Assembly: GCF_010119935.1 (NCBI RefSeq)
Contig: NZ_CP048209.1
Coordinates: 3,599,001 to 3,663,000 of the forward strand
Source: Paenibacillus lycopersici
GTDB taxonomy: Bacteria; Bacillota; Bacilli; Paenibacillales; Paenibacillaceae
Length of the DNA: 64,000 nt
Direction of reading: 5' to 3'
Position numbers and translations under genes: made by a program. Below, one piece after another: positions 8,529 through 15,748 of this stretch. The notes beneath the pieces are model-generated. The model worked only from the letters and a program-made list of their open reading frames with translations, searched no databases and was not told where the DNA came from. The stretch's first letter is position 1; the number at the start of each line of letters is the position of its first letter.

Positions 8529-9302
8529 ATGAATACAAGAAAGAACATATTTATTGATCCTTTAAGTGCTTGTAGTCTGCGACTAGAGTTAGCAGTTAAT
8601 AACCATGTCTTGAGTACAGCAACAGGATTTTTAGTGAACATTAACTCCAGCAATTATTTGATAACAAATTGGCATGTTCTTTCAGGTAGAAATGCAGAAA
8701 ATGGAATGTTACTATCGTCAACCGGAGCTGTACCTGACGAAGTAAGAATCATTTATCATTCGAGCAGAGGTTTAGGTAATTGGATAAGAATCTCTGAAAA
8801 ACTTTATGATTCAGATGGTAATGCGAGATGGTTAGAACATCCGATGGGAAACAAGATTGATGTTGTTGCATTACCGGTGACAATTAATAGTGAGGTTTCT
8901 GCATATCCACTAGATCTTAATCTTGCTAGTGTTGATATGCTCGCCCAACCTGCAATGCCAGTATCAATAATTGGTTTTCCATATGGTATAGCTACAGGGG
9001 TTGCTTTTCCCATTTGGAAAACAGGACATATAGCCTCTGATCCCGATTTAAATTATGACAATTTGCCAGTATTTTTGATTGATGCAACAACACGAGGTGG
9101 AATGTCAGGTTCCCCTGTTATACTTAGACTTACTGGAGGTTACAACACTTCTAACGGGAATTACATTATGGCTGGTGGAGTTAGCAATAAATTTCTAGGT
9201 ATTTATGCTGGTAGAATCCATGGGGATGCAGAAATTGGTAGAGTGTGGAGACCGTATCTTATAGAAGAGATAATTGAAAAAAAATTTGTAAGTGATACAT
9301 AG
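8529..9302 (+). CDS. Trypsin-like serine protease (cassette 1)
   Basis: A 257-residue cytoplasmic (no signal peptide) chymotrypsin-fold protease. The triad candidates are His49 in TNWHVL, Asp111 in NKIDVVAL and Ser193 in GGMSGSP, each in the right local setting (the last corresponds to GDSGGP). GFLVNINSSNYLITNWHVLS is the standard barrel entry. A GCGGAGGAG ribosome binding site precedes the ATG. It is the sole gene of the first cassette, ending 13 bases before its attC-like site. Low-GC codon use contrasts with the flanking chromosome. Cytoplasmic trypsin-like proteins occur in some defence systems as effectors, but nothing here proves such a role. Confidence 0.8.
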   Translation: MNTRKNIFIDPLSACSLRLELAVNNHVLSTATGFLVNINSSNYLITNWHVLSGRNAENGMLLSSTGAVPDEVRIIYHSSRGLGNWIRISEKLYDSDGNARWLEHPMGNKIDVVALPVTINSEVSAYPLDLNLASVDMLAQPAMPVSIIGFPYGIATGVAFPIWKTGHIASDPDLNYDNLPVFLIDATTRGGMSGSPVILRLTGGYNTSNGNYIMAGGVSNKFLGIYAGRIHGDAEIGRVWRPYLIEEIIEKKFVSDT

Positions 9303-9313
9303 ATGACAGCAAC

Positions 9314-9503
9314 ATCAGCTAACACCGGATTCACGCTGCGCGGCTACGCCGCTTGGTCCGGACCGGAGTATAAGAAGCGGATTCGGTTGCAGTATTTTCA
9401 GTGGCAGAGAAGCATATTCAGCCGGACAACCCTGCACTGACTAACCACATCGCGGCCGCTCTTAAGGCAGTGAGGGTTCGTGAATCCAAGAACGTTATCT
9501 GAA
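9314..9503 (+). repeat. attC-like site B (long form)
   Basis: Left box ATCAGCTAAC at 9314-9323 and right box GTTATCTGAA at 9494-9503. The inner arms GGATTCACG (9328-9336) and CGTGAATCC (from 9479) are perfectly complementary, including a G/C change not seen in the other sites. GGTCCGG and GCCGGAC form an inner stem. As in site F, the extra length carries CTAACC and CGCGGCCG motifs. Confidence 0.75.
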
Positions 9504-9586
9504 ATTCCCACAAAACTATATTCAAAGCCTGAGAAGATAATTATAATAAGCTTGAGGCTTATTTTGGAATTCACAAGGGGGATAAA

Positions 9587-10213
9587 ATGACTACAGGAGC
9601 AATGGCATTAGAGAATGGGCTGTATATTTTAGATAAAAAATTGAAAGAGAATCCCAATCTTATTAATGCCCTTTGGTTTACATTAGATAGACTTATTACT
9701 AGACATAAATATGAAAACTTCGATCTTGCTAGTTCTTTAAATGAGATGTTCGGAGCTCCTGTAGGGGAAGCAATTAGTGAGTTTTTTACCGAAAATGATG
9801 AGAGTGATTTTGAAGCAATTACGTCTGAATATGAATATGGTGAACTATTCAGAATGCTTCATAAAACGTTTAGTCATGATTGCAGAAGGTTAGAAATGCA
9901 AGCGGAATTAAGCCCAGATTACATATACGGGATGAACGTTAGAATACAAGATGACCCGGACACACTGGATAAGCTTACGATTTATAACTTAAACAATAAA
10001 GAGTATATTTTTGATGCAAATATACGTACCTACACATTTATTATTAATGGTCTATTGGATTTTATTAAGGCTAATATCGAGAGGTACGATGAGGAAGATC
10101 TTCAAATGATACTTACTCGAGCCAATAGATCCGTGAAATCAATTTCTGAAATAATTGAGGAAACCACTGAACGATTAAGTGAACTCAAAAAAGGTGATAG
10201 AATTGATGGGTGA
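9587..10213 (+). CDS. Unknown protein, first gene of a two-gene cassette
   Basis: A 208-residue acidic, mostly helical protein with no family recognised. It begins MTTGAMALENGLYILDKKLK and has no signal or membrane segment. Notable stretches are FFTENDESDFEAITSEYEYG and the helical C-terminus SVKSISEIIEETTERLSELK. AAGGGGG lies before the ATG. Its stop overlaps the ATG of the next gene (ATGGGTGA), so the two are translationally coupled and probably act together. This is the only plus-strand cassette with two genes. Strongly AT-rich. Confidence 0.7.
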   Translation: MTTGAMALENGLYILDKKLKENPNLINALWFTLDRLITRHKYENFDLASSLNEMFGAPVGEAISEFFTENDESDFEAITSEYEYGELFRMLHKTFSHDCRRLEMQAELSPDYIYGMNVRIQDDPDTLDKLTIYNLNNKEYIFDANIRTYTFIINGLLDFIKANIERYDEEDLQMILTRANRSVKSISEIIEETTERLSELKKGDRIDG

Positions 10214-10880
10214 GAAGGTCGTTGATTTAAAAAATTATAACTCTAAAAACAGATCGAGTACATTGGAAACGAAAAGATATATCATAATAGAAGAGGAGCA
10301 TAATAATCCAAAAGATATTAGACATGAAGGTAAAAGAATAGAGTATAATACATTTGTCAAACCTCAACTTAAAGAGGGGAGAGCCTCTACGGCAATAATT
10401 GATACGTACTTACCGTTTTTAATGAACTCTTCAAGCAAGGATATGTCACCAAAAGAAGGTGAAGAACCAATGGATGAAGGCTACAAAAAGATTATTGATA
10501 GACTTGATCAGGATTTAAGAGATTTCAAGAAAGATATAAGTGAAAGAGATGAGAGAATACAACGTGAGTTATTGGCGAGAGAAGAAAGGTTTCGGCAAGA
10601 AGCCACTGAGCGTGAGTCAAGGGCAAGACAGGATGCAAAAGAAAGAGAAGAGAGAATATTAAAGGCACTTACTGATACAACAGTTAAACTTGAAAATGAA
10701 ATGAAAGATGTAAAAGAATCAGTTAAACGTTCTGAGGAAAGAATAGACACTTCGACAAAGCATATACAATCGCTCGTTACAACTAATAAATGGGGAAACT
10801 ACGCAACTTTCATCGGTGTACTTGCAATTTTTATTTCAATAATTACATGTATTATTACAATTTGGATTTCTAACGACTAG
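10206..10880 (+). CDS. Unknown coiled-coil protein with C-terminal membrane anchor (cassette 2, second gene)
   Basis: A 224-residue protein. The N-terminal about 80 residues (VDLKNYNSKNRSSTLETKRY, and AIIDTYLPFL) are of unknown fold. Residues about 95-190 are a long charged coiled coil rich in Arg/Glu (RDERIQRELLAREERFRQEA). The last about 25 residues form one membrane helix (FIGVLAIFISIITCIITIWI) with a short tail, SND. The ATG at 10206 overlaps the previous stop, with AGGTGA 8 bases upstream. A frame extension to a GTG at 10179 is possible but less likely. The layout suggests a tail-anchored membrane partner of the preceding soluble protein. Function is unknown. Confidence 0.7.
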   Translation: MGEKVVDLKNYNSKNRSSTLETKRYIIIEEEHNNPKDIRHEGKRIEYNTFVKPQLKEGRASTAIIDTYLPFLMNSSSKDMSPKEGEEPMDEGYKKIIDRLDQDLRDFKKDISERDERIQRELLAREERFRQEATERESRARQDAKEREERILKALTDTTVKLENEMKDVKESVKRSEERIDTSTKHIQSLVTTNKWGNYATFIGVLAIFISIITCIITIWISND

Positions 10881-10925
10881 ACATTAAACCCAGCCATCTT
10901 TATCAGGCTGGGTTTAATGTTATTT
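10881..10925 (+). terminator. Terminator of the two-gene cassette
   Basis: A perfect 15-bp stem (ACATTAAACCCAGCC with its complement) and a 10-base loop start right after the stop codon, followed by TATTT. A private terminator inside the cassette suggests it brings its own transcription unit. Confidence 0.8.
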
Positions 10926-10957
10926 ACACCTAATAATGAATCAATGATTATGGGAAC

Positions 10958-11120
10958 TTCAGATAACACCATATTCACGCTTCGGGCCATTCGGCCCTCG
11001 GTCCGCACGAGGCATTTCGAGGAAGAGGATTCAGCGGACATATCCCACCACCTAACCGCATCGCGGCCGTCCTTCGGGCAAAGGCGGTAGGACGTCGTGA
11101 ATACACTAACGTTATCTGAA
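10958..11120 (+). repeat. attC-like site C
   Basis: Left box TTCAGATAAC (10958-10967) is the exact complement of the right box of site B, 1.5 kb upstream. Right box GTTATCTGAA is at 11111-11120. Arms ATATTCACG and CGTGAATAC, a GGGCCATTCGGCCC hairpin, and an inner GGTCCG/CGGAC stem are present. Confidence 0.8.
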
Positions 11121-11158
11121 ATTCCCCAGATCAAGAGCAATAATTGGAGGCTTTTTCA

Positions 11159-11770
11159 ATGAAGGTGAAACTAAATTTAAATGAAATTGATCTTCAGGAT
11201 CCTAAACAAATAGCTTTATTCCAGTTATTATGCAGCCTTTCAACTACGCGTACATGTTTGGGTCTTTATATGGGTGAGGAGGCTGGGAGAGCAAATTTAT
11301 CTTCTCAAGACGACATAATTATGTTGGCGATGGCATTAGCAGGAATTGGTGAGACATTGCATAAGTTTGAAGAACTTGTTAGTAAAGGAGTAATTCAAAA
11401 AGCGATAAATTGTGATTCGGTTCTTGCTGAAGCATGGGTATTTATAGAATCTCAAGCGATAAAGGAATTGAAGAAAACAAACTTAAAGTATATAAGAGAC
11501 AAGTCAGCGTTTCACTTTGATCCGGAACCTATAAAAGAGTTTTTCACTGAGTCTATGAAAGAAACGAATGAAATAGATTTATGGGAAACAAGTGAGCAAG
11601 ACAAGCATGGATTCTCACCGCTGGCTTCGTTAATAATTTCAAACACGTTGATAAATGTTACTAAACCTGATAAAGAAAGAGCCGAATTATCAATGAAGGT
11701 ATATGGGGCACTAAGTACTATAGTTCTTTATGAAATAAATGAACACTACAATTTGAATGCGATTCAATGA
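11159..11770 (+). CDS. Unknown protein (cassette 3)
   Basis: A 203-residue soluble, mainly helical protein with no recognised family. It begins MKVKLNLNEIDLQDPKQIAL and contains FQLLCSLSTTRTCLGLYMGE and YIRDKSAFHFDPEPIKEFF. The latter (RDKSAFHFD) resembles the RNase-associated HEPN-like or AbiV-type helical motif only loosely, so no function is claimed. ATG 11159 is chosen over the TTG at 11144, since TTGGAGG forms the ribosome binding site 8 bases upstream. The gene ends 12 bases before its attC-like site and fills the cassette. Confidence 0.7.
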   Translation: MKVKLNLNEIDLQDPKQIALFQLLCSLSTTRTCLGLYMGEEAGRANLSSQDDIIMLAMALAGIGETLHKFEELVSKGVIQKAINCDSVLAEAWVFIESQAIKELKKTNLKYIRDKSAFHFDPEPIKEFFTESMKETNEIDLWETSEQDKHGFSPLASLIISNTLINVTKPDKERAELSMKVYGALSTIVLYEINEHYNLNAIQ

Positions 11771-11781
11771 AGTGGGGGAAC

Positions 11782-11912
11782 TTCAGATAACAACGCATTC
11801 ACGCTTCGGGCTTTGCCCTCGGTCCGGACTGAGGTTGAGAAGCCTGAGAGTGGAGTCAGCCGGACACATCCGACATACGTCGGACGTCGTGAATACAAGA
11901 ACGTTATCTGAA
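11782..11912 (+). repeat. attC-like site D (short form)
   Basis: Left box TTCAGATAAC (11782-11791) is complementary to the right box of site C. Right box GTTATCTGAA is at 11903-11912. It has the CATTCACG/CGTGAAT arms, a GGGCTTTGCCC hairpin, GGTCCGG/GCCGGAC inner stem and TCCGAC/GTCGGA hairpin. Confidence 0.8.
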
Positions 11913-11955
11913 ACCGGTGCAAGACAATAAAAAGACACTTGAAGTTCAAGTGCCA

Positions 11956-12221
11956 TCAAGATTTATAAATGTCTCCACGTGATCGATTTTTATCGATAAT
12001 CACAATGAGTTCGTTATCAATAATAGTGTAAATTACGCGAAAGGATCCGATTCGAAGCCGAAAGTGATTTTCCAGGCCTTGCATTTTTTTAATATCAAGC
12101 TCTGGATGCCTCGGGTCTTCAGATAGAATATGGAGATAATCAATTATTCGCTTCCGAGTAACAGCATCCTGCTTCTGTAGATAGTAAAGGCATCCTTATG
12201 GAACTTAATTTCGTAATTCAT
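11956..12221 (-). pseudogene. RelE-type toxin gene, frameshifted (cassette 4)
   Basis: Read leftwards from ATG 12221, the frame begins MNYEIKFHKDA and soon hits a stop. Shifting one base at about 12185 restores a RelE-like sequence to the end: YLQKQDAVTRKRIIDYLHIL, then RLRIGSFRVIYTI and IVIIDKNRSRGDIYK. A one-base deletion in codon 12-13 explains this. Relatives cleave mRNA on the ribosome. The start overlaps the antitoxin gene by 17 bases, as usual for such pairs. The toxin is predicted inactive, leaving an orphan antitoxin. A sequencing error is an alternative. Confidence 0.75.
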
Positions 12222-12441
12222 GCTCAACATCCTTCAGAGTAAGTAGCTCACCTTTTAGGTAAGCCTCACGAGCATTATTGATGGCATTAAGATCATCCTG
12301 AGTAGTCGGTTCATCATCAAGAGGGATTTTCTTATTAGCATCTGACTGAGAAAGGCGTTCCATTATTTCAGAGACCAGTTCAAGATCTTTTACAGACAAT
12401 CGATCGAATAATTCATTAAAACGTTCTTTACTAACAGCCAC
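12205..12441 (-). CDS. Antitoxin of a RelE-type pair (cassette 4)
   Basis: A small acidic antitoxin of 78 residues from the GTG at 12441 (a TTG at 12450 is possible, but the AAAGGGG site fits the GTG). It begins AVSKERFNELFDRLSVKDLE, a likely DNA-binding and dimerisation part. The C-terminus (DDLNAINNAREAYLKGELLT) would wrap the toxin. It is transcribed against the array, so it must have its own promoter in about 12445-12510. It is next to a frameshifted relE. Confidence 0.75.
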   Translation of the reverse strand: MAVSKERFNELFDRLSVKDLELVSEIMERLSQSDANKKIPLDDEPTTQDDLNAINNAREAYLKGELLTLKDVEHELRN

Positions 12442-12512
12442 AATTGACAACCCCTTTCAAGGACTAATTATACCTAAGGGAATGGAGCAGGTAACTCGAG
12501 GAAGGCACCGGC

Positions 12513-12643
12513 ATCAGATAACACCGCATTCACGCATCGGGCTGCCGCCCTCGGTCCGGACCGAAGTTGAGAAGCCTGGAAGTGAAAGCAGCCGGACACA
12601 TCCGACTCCGTCGGACGTCGAGAATACAAGAACGTTAGGCGAA
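12513..12643 (+). repeat. attC-like site E (short form)
   Basis: Left box ATCAGATAAC (12513-12522) fits the right box of site D (9/10). Its own right box is GTTAGGCGAA (12634-12643), with only 6/10 complementarity within the site. This mismatch inside the site, with a match across the cassette, is the key sign of cassette recombination. GTTAGGC agrees with the attC consensus GTTRRRY. Confidence 0.85.
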
Positions 12644-12683
12644 ACCCGAAGAATGGTTTGAGTAGTTGATTCGTAGAAGAGAT

Positions 12684-12989
12684 TCATAATAAGAAACCAT
12701 ATTTTTTTTTGCCGTGTAGAATTCTACGTATTTCGATTGTTTCATTATTGAATACATAAAACACAAGATAACTATGAACAATAAGCATTCGATAATGTAA
12801 GCTTTGAAGTCGAGAATCATTGGGGATGACGCCGCTATTAGGGAACAAGGAAAGAATAGATATTGATTCATCGAACTGATTTAGCAGGTTTAATGCTGCT
12901 GCAGGATCATCCAACATGATATATTCCATAATATCCGATAAATCTTGCTCAGCAACAGGCAAATAGTTAATCGGATACTTTTTCTCCAT
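12684..12989 (-). CDS. ParE/RelE-family toxin (cassette 5)
   Basis: A 101-residue toxin of the RelE/ParE superfamily: YPINYLPVAEQDLSDIMEYI, then PAAALNLLNQFDESISILSL, YRMLIVHSYLVFYVFNNETI and EIRRILHGKKKYGFLL, the full alpha-alpha-beta-beta-beta pattern ending with the RRILHGKK motif. It is intact, unlike the toxin in the neighbouring cassette. It overlaps the upstream antitoxin by 23 bases. It would act on gyrase (ParE-like) or ribosome-bound mRNA (RelE-like); the sequence does not decide. Transcribed against the array. Confidence 0.9.
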   Translation of the reverse strand: MEKKYPINYLPVAEQDLSDIMEYIMLDDPAAALNLLNQFDESISILSLFPNSGVIPNDSRLQSLHYRMLIVHSYLVFYVFNNETIEIRRILHGKKKYGFLL

Positions 12990-13260
12990 GGATACGACCC
13001 CTTAATTTATTCATTAGAAGTTCGTGATTTGTTTTAGGAATAGAAGGATCAGCACTTTCTTTTTCAGCAACAGCCAATTTTTGGTATAATTCGATAGTGG
13101 CCTGTTGTTTTTCATAAAGAGCGTGACTCATAATGACAAGATCATCATGACCGTTTTTAGTGATGAATACAGGTTCACCTTCTTGATGGCAGGTTTCTGA
13201 GATGAGATTGAAATTATTCCGAAGATCAGAAATGGGTCTAATGATTGGCAAGACATTCAC
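12967..13260 (-). CDS. Phd/YefM-family antitoxin (cassette 5)
   Basis: A 97-residue antitoxin starting with GTG. The N-terminal Phd/YefM DNA-binding fold is clear: PISDLRNNFNLISETCHQEG, then EPVFITKNGHDDLVIMSHAL. The C-terminal half is helical and would neutralise the toxin encoded immediately downstream. These pairs repress their own promoter, expected in about 13265-13350. Such stable addiction modules are common cargo of large integron arrays and may stabilise them. Confidence 0.9.
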   Translation of the reverse strand: MNVLPIIRPISDLRNNFNLISETCHQEGEPVFITKNGHDDLVIMSHALYEKQQATIELYQKLAVAEKESADPSIPKTNHELLMNKLRGRIHGEKVSD

Positions 13261-13358
13261 CGCTTTCTAAATAAGGTATTGATTTAATTTTATCATAATA
13301 ATGATATTTAATACATGGGATTCTAAGGACTACTGAATGTGAAGGTAACTCAAGAGGC

Positions 13359-13546
13359 TTCGCCTAACACCGTATTCATGCTGCGTCGCTAACGCTCCTT
13401 GGTCCGGCCGAAGTAGGAAGAAGAGGAATTCAGAGTCAGGGAAGTTATTTCAGCCGGACAACCCTGCACGGCCTAACCTCGTCGCGGCCGTTCCGGTTGG
13501 TCACTTAAGGCAGTGAGGGTTCGTGAATACAACAACGTTAGACGAA
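13359..13546 (+). repeat. attC-like site F (long form)
   Basis: Left box TTCGCCTAAC (13359-13368) is the exact complement of the right box of site E (GTTAGGCGAA), 715 bases upstream. Right box GTTAGACGAA is at 13537-13546. The interior resembles site B (CTAACC and CGCGGCCG motifs). Confidence 0.85.
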
Positions 13547-13669
13547 ATTAACAAGTTCAAGCTTAATTTAAACATCGAACAATCGTTCTCCATCTTTGAT
13601 AATGGTACAATGGGGGAAAACAATTGAAACTTGGGTGGGCATGGTTTCCCTTCGAAAGGAGGTGAGGCC

Positions 13670-13765
13670 ATGGAGGTAAAGGATGCATTGACCATCATGT
13701 TTTTATTTGGGTCGTGTATCCTTGCCCTTTTAACATACATCGATTCTAACAACAAGAGAAAGTAA
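13670..13765 (+). CDS. Holin-like small membrane toxin, 31 residues (cassette 6)
   Basis: MEVKDALTIMFLFGSCILAL, then LTYIDSNNKRK, one membrane helix with a charged tail, as in the putative holin-like toxin family (Hol_Tox). A very strong AAAGGAGGTGAGG site precedes the ATG at 13670. The hairpin right after the stop has an A-run before and a T-run after, so it could stop transcription from both sides, fitting a type I toxin with an overlapping antisense RNA. The antisense RNA itself is not proven. Confidence 0.75.
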   Translation: MEVKDALTIMFLFGSCILALLTYIDSNNKRK

Positions 13766-13803
13766 AAACCCACCCCAAGGTTGACGCCAAAGGTGGGTTT
13801 TTA
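13764..13803. terminator. Bidirectional terminator after the holin-like toxin
   Basis: AAAAACCCACC pairs with GGTGGGTTTTT around a 17-base loop, so both strands end in a U-run. Confidence 0.8.
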
Positions 13804-14068
13804 TGTCCATTCGACCAAGAAGGGATACGCCCATCCAAGCCAATTGATAAGCCGAGTGTTAGCCGCACTCGGCTTCTTTAGAAATATGATAACACAGTTG
13901 GAAAAAGAAGTGAATCAGCAAAGCGTGTATTAAAGAAATTTGAAAATCCTTGAATACAATATAAAGGGGATAAGAGGATCACTTTTGAAAGGCCAATTTA
14001 TGGCGATATAAAAAGAGTTTAAGGACCATTTGAAAGACTGAGTATGAGCAGTTCAGTGAAGTGTTAAC
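13804..14068. other. Non-coding remainder of cassette 6
   Basis: A second hairpin (GCCGAGTG at 13851-13858 with CACTCGGC at 13866-13873, then TTCTTTA) may end an antisense or small RNA. No convincing gene was seen in the rest up to the next attC-like site. Confidence 0.4.
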
Positions 14069-14200
14069 TTCGTCTAACACCGCATTCACGCCTCGGGCCA
14101 TTCGGCCCTCGGTCCGGTCGAAGTAGAAAAGCCAGGAAGCGGTGGCAGCCGGACACGTCCGACGGAGTCGGACGTCGAGACTTCAAGAACGTTAGCCGAA
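14069..14200 (+). repeat. attC-like site G (short form)
   Basis: Left box TTCGTCTAAC (14069-14078) is the exact complement of the right box of site F (GTTAGACGAA). Right box GTTAGCCGAA is at 14191-14200. Arms, GGGCCATTCGGCCC hairpin, GGTCCGG/GCCGGAC stem and TCCGAC/GTCGGA hairpin are all present. Confidence 0.85.
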
Positions 14201-14231
14201 AGAAGTTCTTGCATGTGCAGGAGGAGTCCAT

Positions 14232-14999
14232 ATGATATTAGAAAAAGTTATAAAAAGAATTGGAATACAAAGTGAATATAAGGATTTTGTTGATAAGTAT
14301 ATAGATAATATACTTAACGAATTTATAGGTAAGATTCATAGCATTTATATGTGTGGCTCGATTCCAAAAGGAACTGCAAAACCTTATAACTCAGATGCAG
14401 ACTTTACTATTGTATGTGTAAATCCCAAAGATATTGATTACGAAAGATTAACAAATATTAAAGACAAGCTTTTGAAAGAGTATCCAGTAGTAACTAAGAT
14501 TGATACGATCATTTGCTCGATTGACGATGTATTAAGTAAACCGAATGAGTGGGGTTTCTGGATTAAGATAATTTGTGTTTGCCTAAATGGTCATGACGTT
14601 GGTGAAAAAGTGCCACCGATAATTTCTTCTCCGGAGTTCATTTTAGACTTAAATACAGAGACCAAGGAGGAAGTAGATCGTATACATAAATTACTTTCTA
14701 ATGCTAGTGATAACACAATGAAAACTAGATATGTTAAAGGTTATTCTAAGAGATTAATTCGTGCATTATACTCTTTGGTTTTAGAAGATACAGGTGTATG
14801 GCAAGATGACATTATTAAGATGAAGAATGCCATATTAGACTATTGCGAGATTGACTCCGCTTTAGTTGAATATCTGTATGCTTGTTACTTGGATAGTCAT
14901 GTGCTTGTTGAAGAGTTTCTGGGAATTGCAGATGAAGTATATAGCTATTTTGAGAACGCCTTAAATACAATGGCTGCTTCCAGAACCTCCTTCGGCTAA
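14232..14999 (+). CDS. Nucleotidyltransferase (aminoglycoside nucleotidyltransferase-like) (cassette 7)
   Basis: A 255-residue protein with a pol-beta-type nucleotidyltransferase domain: Gly42-Ser43 in YMCGSIPKGTAKPYNSDADF and the metal-binding Asp55-x-Asp57 pair. A helical C-terminal domain follows (TRYVKGYSKRLIRALYSLVL). This layout is shared by ANT-type antibiotic-modifying enzymes and by many uncharacterised nucleotidyltransferases. GCAGGAGG is upstream of the ATG. Antibiotic nucleotidyltransferases are classic integron cargo, but resistance is only a possibility here because key substrate residues cannot be checked by eye. It is the single gene of the cassette. Confidence 0.8.
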   Translation: MILEKVIKRIGIQSEYKDFVDKYIDNILNEFIGKIHSIYMCGSIPKGTAKPYNSDADFTIVCVNPKDIDYERLTNIKDKLLKEYPVVTKIDTIICSIDDVLSKPNEWGFWIKIICVCLNGHDVGEKVPPIISSPEFILDLNTETKEEVDRIHKLLSNASDNTMKTRYVKGYSKRLIRALYSLVLEDTGVWQDDIIKMKNAILDYCEIDSALVEYLYACYLDSHVLVEEFLGIADEVYSYFENALNTMAASRTSFG

Positions 15000-15049
15000 G
15001 GCATGAAGATCAAGAACATATGTGGTGGGCAGCTCCCAAGAAGAGGAAG

Positions 15050-15179
15050 CATCGGCTAACACCGCATTCACGCATCTGGCACTCGCCCTCGGTTCGGACT
15101 GAAGTAGGGAAGCCTGGAAGCGGAATCAGTCGCAAACCCCACTCCGTCGGACGTCGAGAATGCAACAACGATATATGAA
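15050..15179 (+). repeat. attC-like site H, core mutated
   Basis: Left box ATCGGCTAAC (15051-15060) matches the right box of site G at 9/10. The right box reads GATATATGAA (15170-15179), so GTT has become GAT and the site may be dead. The inner stem is also eroded (GGTTCGGAC, and CAGTCGCAAACC in place of CAGCCGGACACA). Confidence 0.75.
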
Positions 15180-15208
15180 ATTAATGTAGAGCATAAAGGA
15201 TGATAAAC

Positions 15209-15691
15209 ATGGAGGACCTTGAAAGGGCTATTCATTTTAGAGAGTCAGGTCAATTAGAAGAAGCAAGAACAATATTACTTGACTTAATCAATCAGGATTC
15301 GATGAACCCTTCTGTTTGGTATCAATGTGCATGGGTGCATGATGTTATGGAACTAGAAAGGGAAGCAATACCGTATTACAAACGATCCCTTGAATTAGAA
15401 TTGCAAGACGAGGAGAGACAAGGTGCATATCTGGGGCTGGGGAGTACATTTCGAACTTTAGGAATGTATGATGAGGCGCAGCTCATATTCGAGGAAGCGA
15501 TAAGAACGTATCCAGATCGCAGAGAGTATCAAGTATTTTATGCAATGGTACGTTTCAATCAGGCTGCGTACAGTGAGGCAATGGAAATCATATTAAAGCA
15601 ATTAGCAGATACAAGTAATGATAAAGGTATTCAAGAGTATAAGAAGGCAATCCTATTTTATTCTGATAAATTGAGCAGGATATGGGATTAA
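15209..15691 (+). CDS. Tetratricopeptide-repeat protein (cassette 8)
   Basis: A 160-residue soluble helical-repeat protein with about four TPR units: LERAIHFRESGQLEEARTIL; VWYQCAWVHDVMELEREAIP; GAYLGLGSTFRTLGMYDEAQ; and VFYAMVRFNQAAYSEAMEII. It resembles the short TPR_5-type proteins of Firmicutes, which mediate protein-protein contacts. ATG 15209 is preferred over 15200, since AAAGG touches the earlier one. It lies in a cassette whose two boundary boxes do not match, so that unit may be a fusion or have decayed. Confidence 0.8.
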   Translation: MEDLERAIHFRESGQLEEARTILLDLINQDSMNPSVWYQCAWVHDVMELEREAIPYYKRSLELELQDEERQGAYLGLGSTFRTLGMYDEAQLIFEEAIRTYPDRREYQVFYAMVRFNQAAYSEAMEIILKQLADTSNDKGIQEYKKAILFYSDKLSRIWD

Positions 15692-15748
15692 TACAATTGG
15701 AAGTTGAATTGAACAAGCAATGCTGGGGATTTCGAAGAAGAACGAACC

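Noticed and set aside
10877..11140. Minus-strand frame across site C (and similar ones across sites D and I)
   Set aside because: They consist mainly of the palindromic site itself and recur wherever the site occurs, so they are not genes.
13804..14068. Hidden second gene in cassette 6
   Set aside because: Only very short frames without ribosome binding sites were seen.
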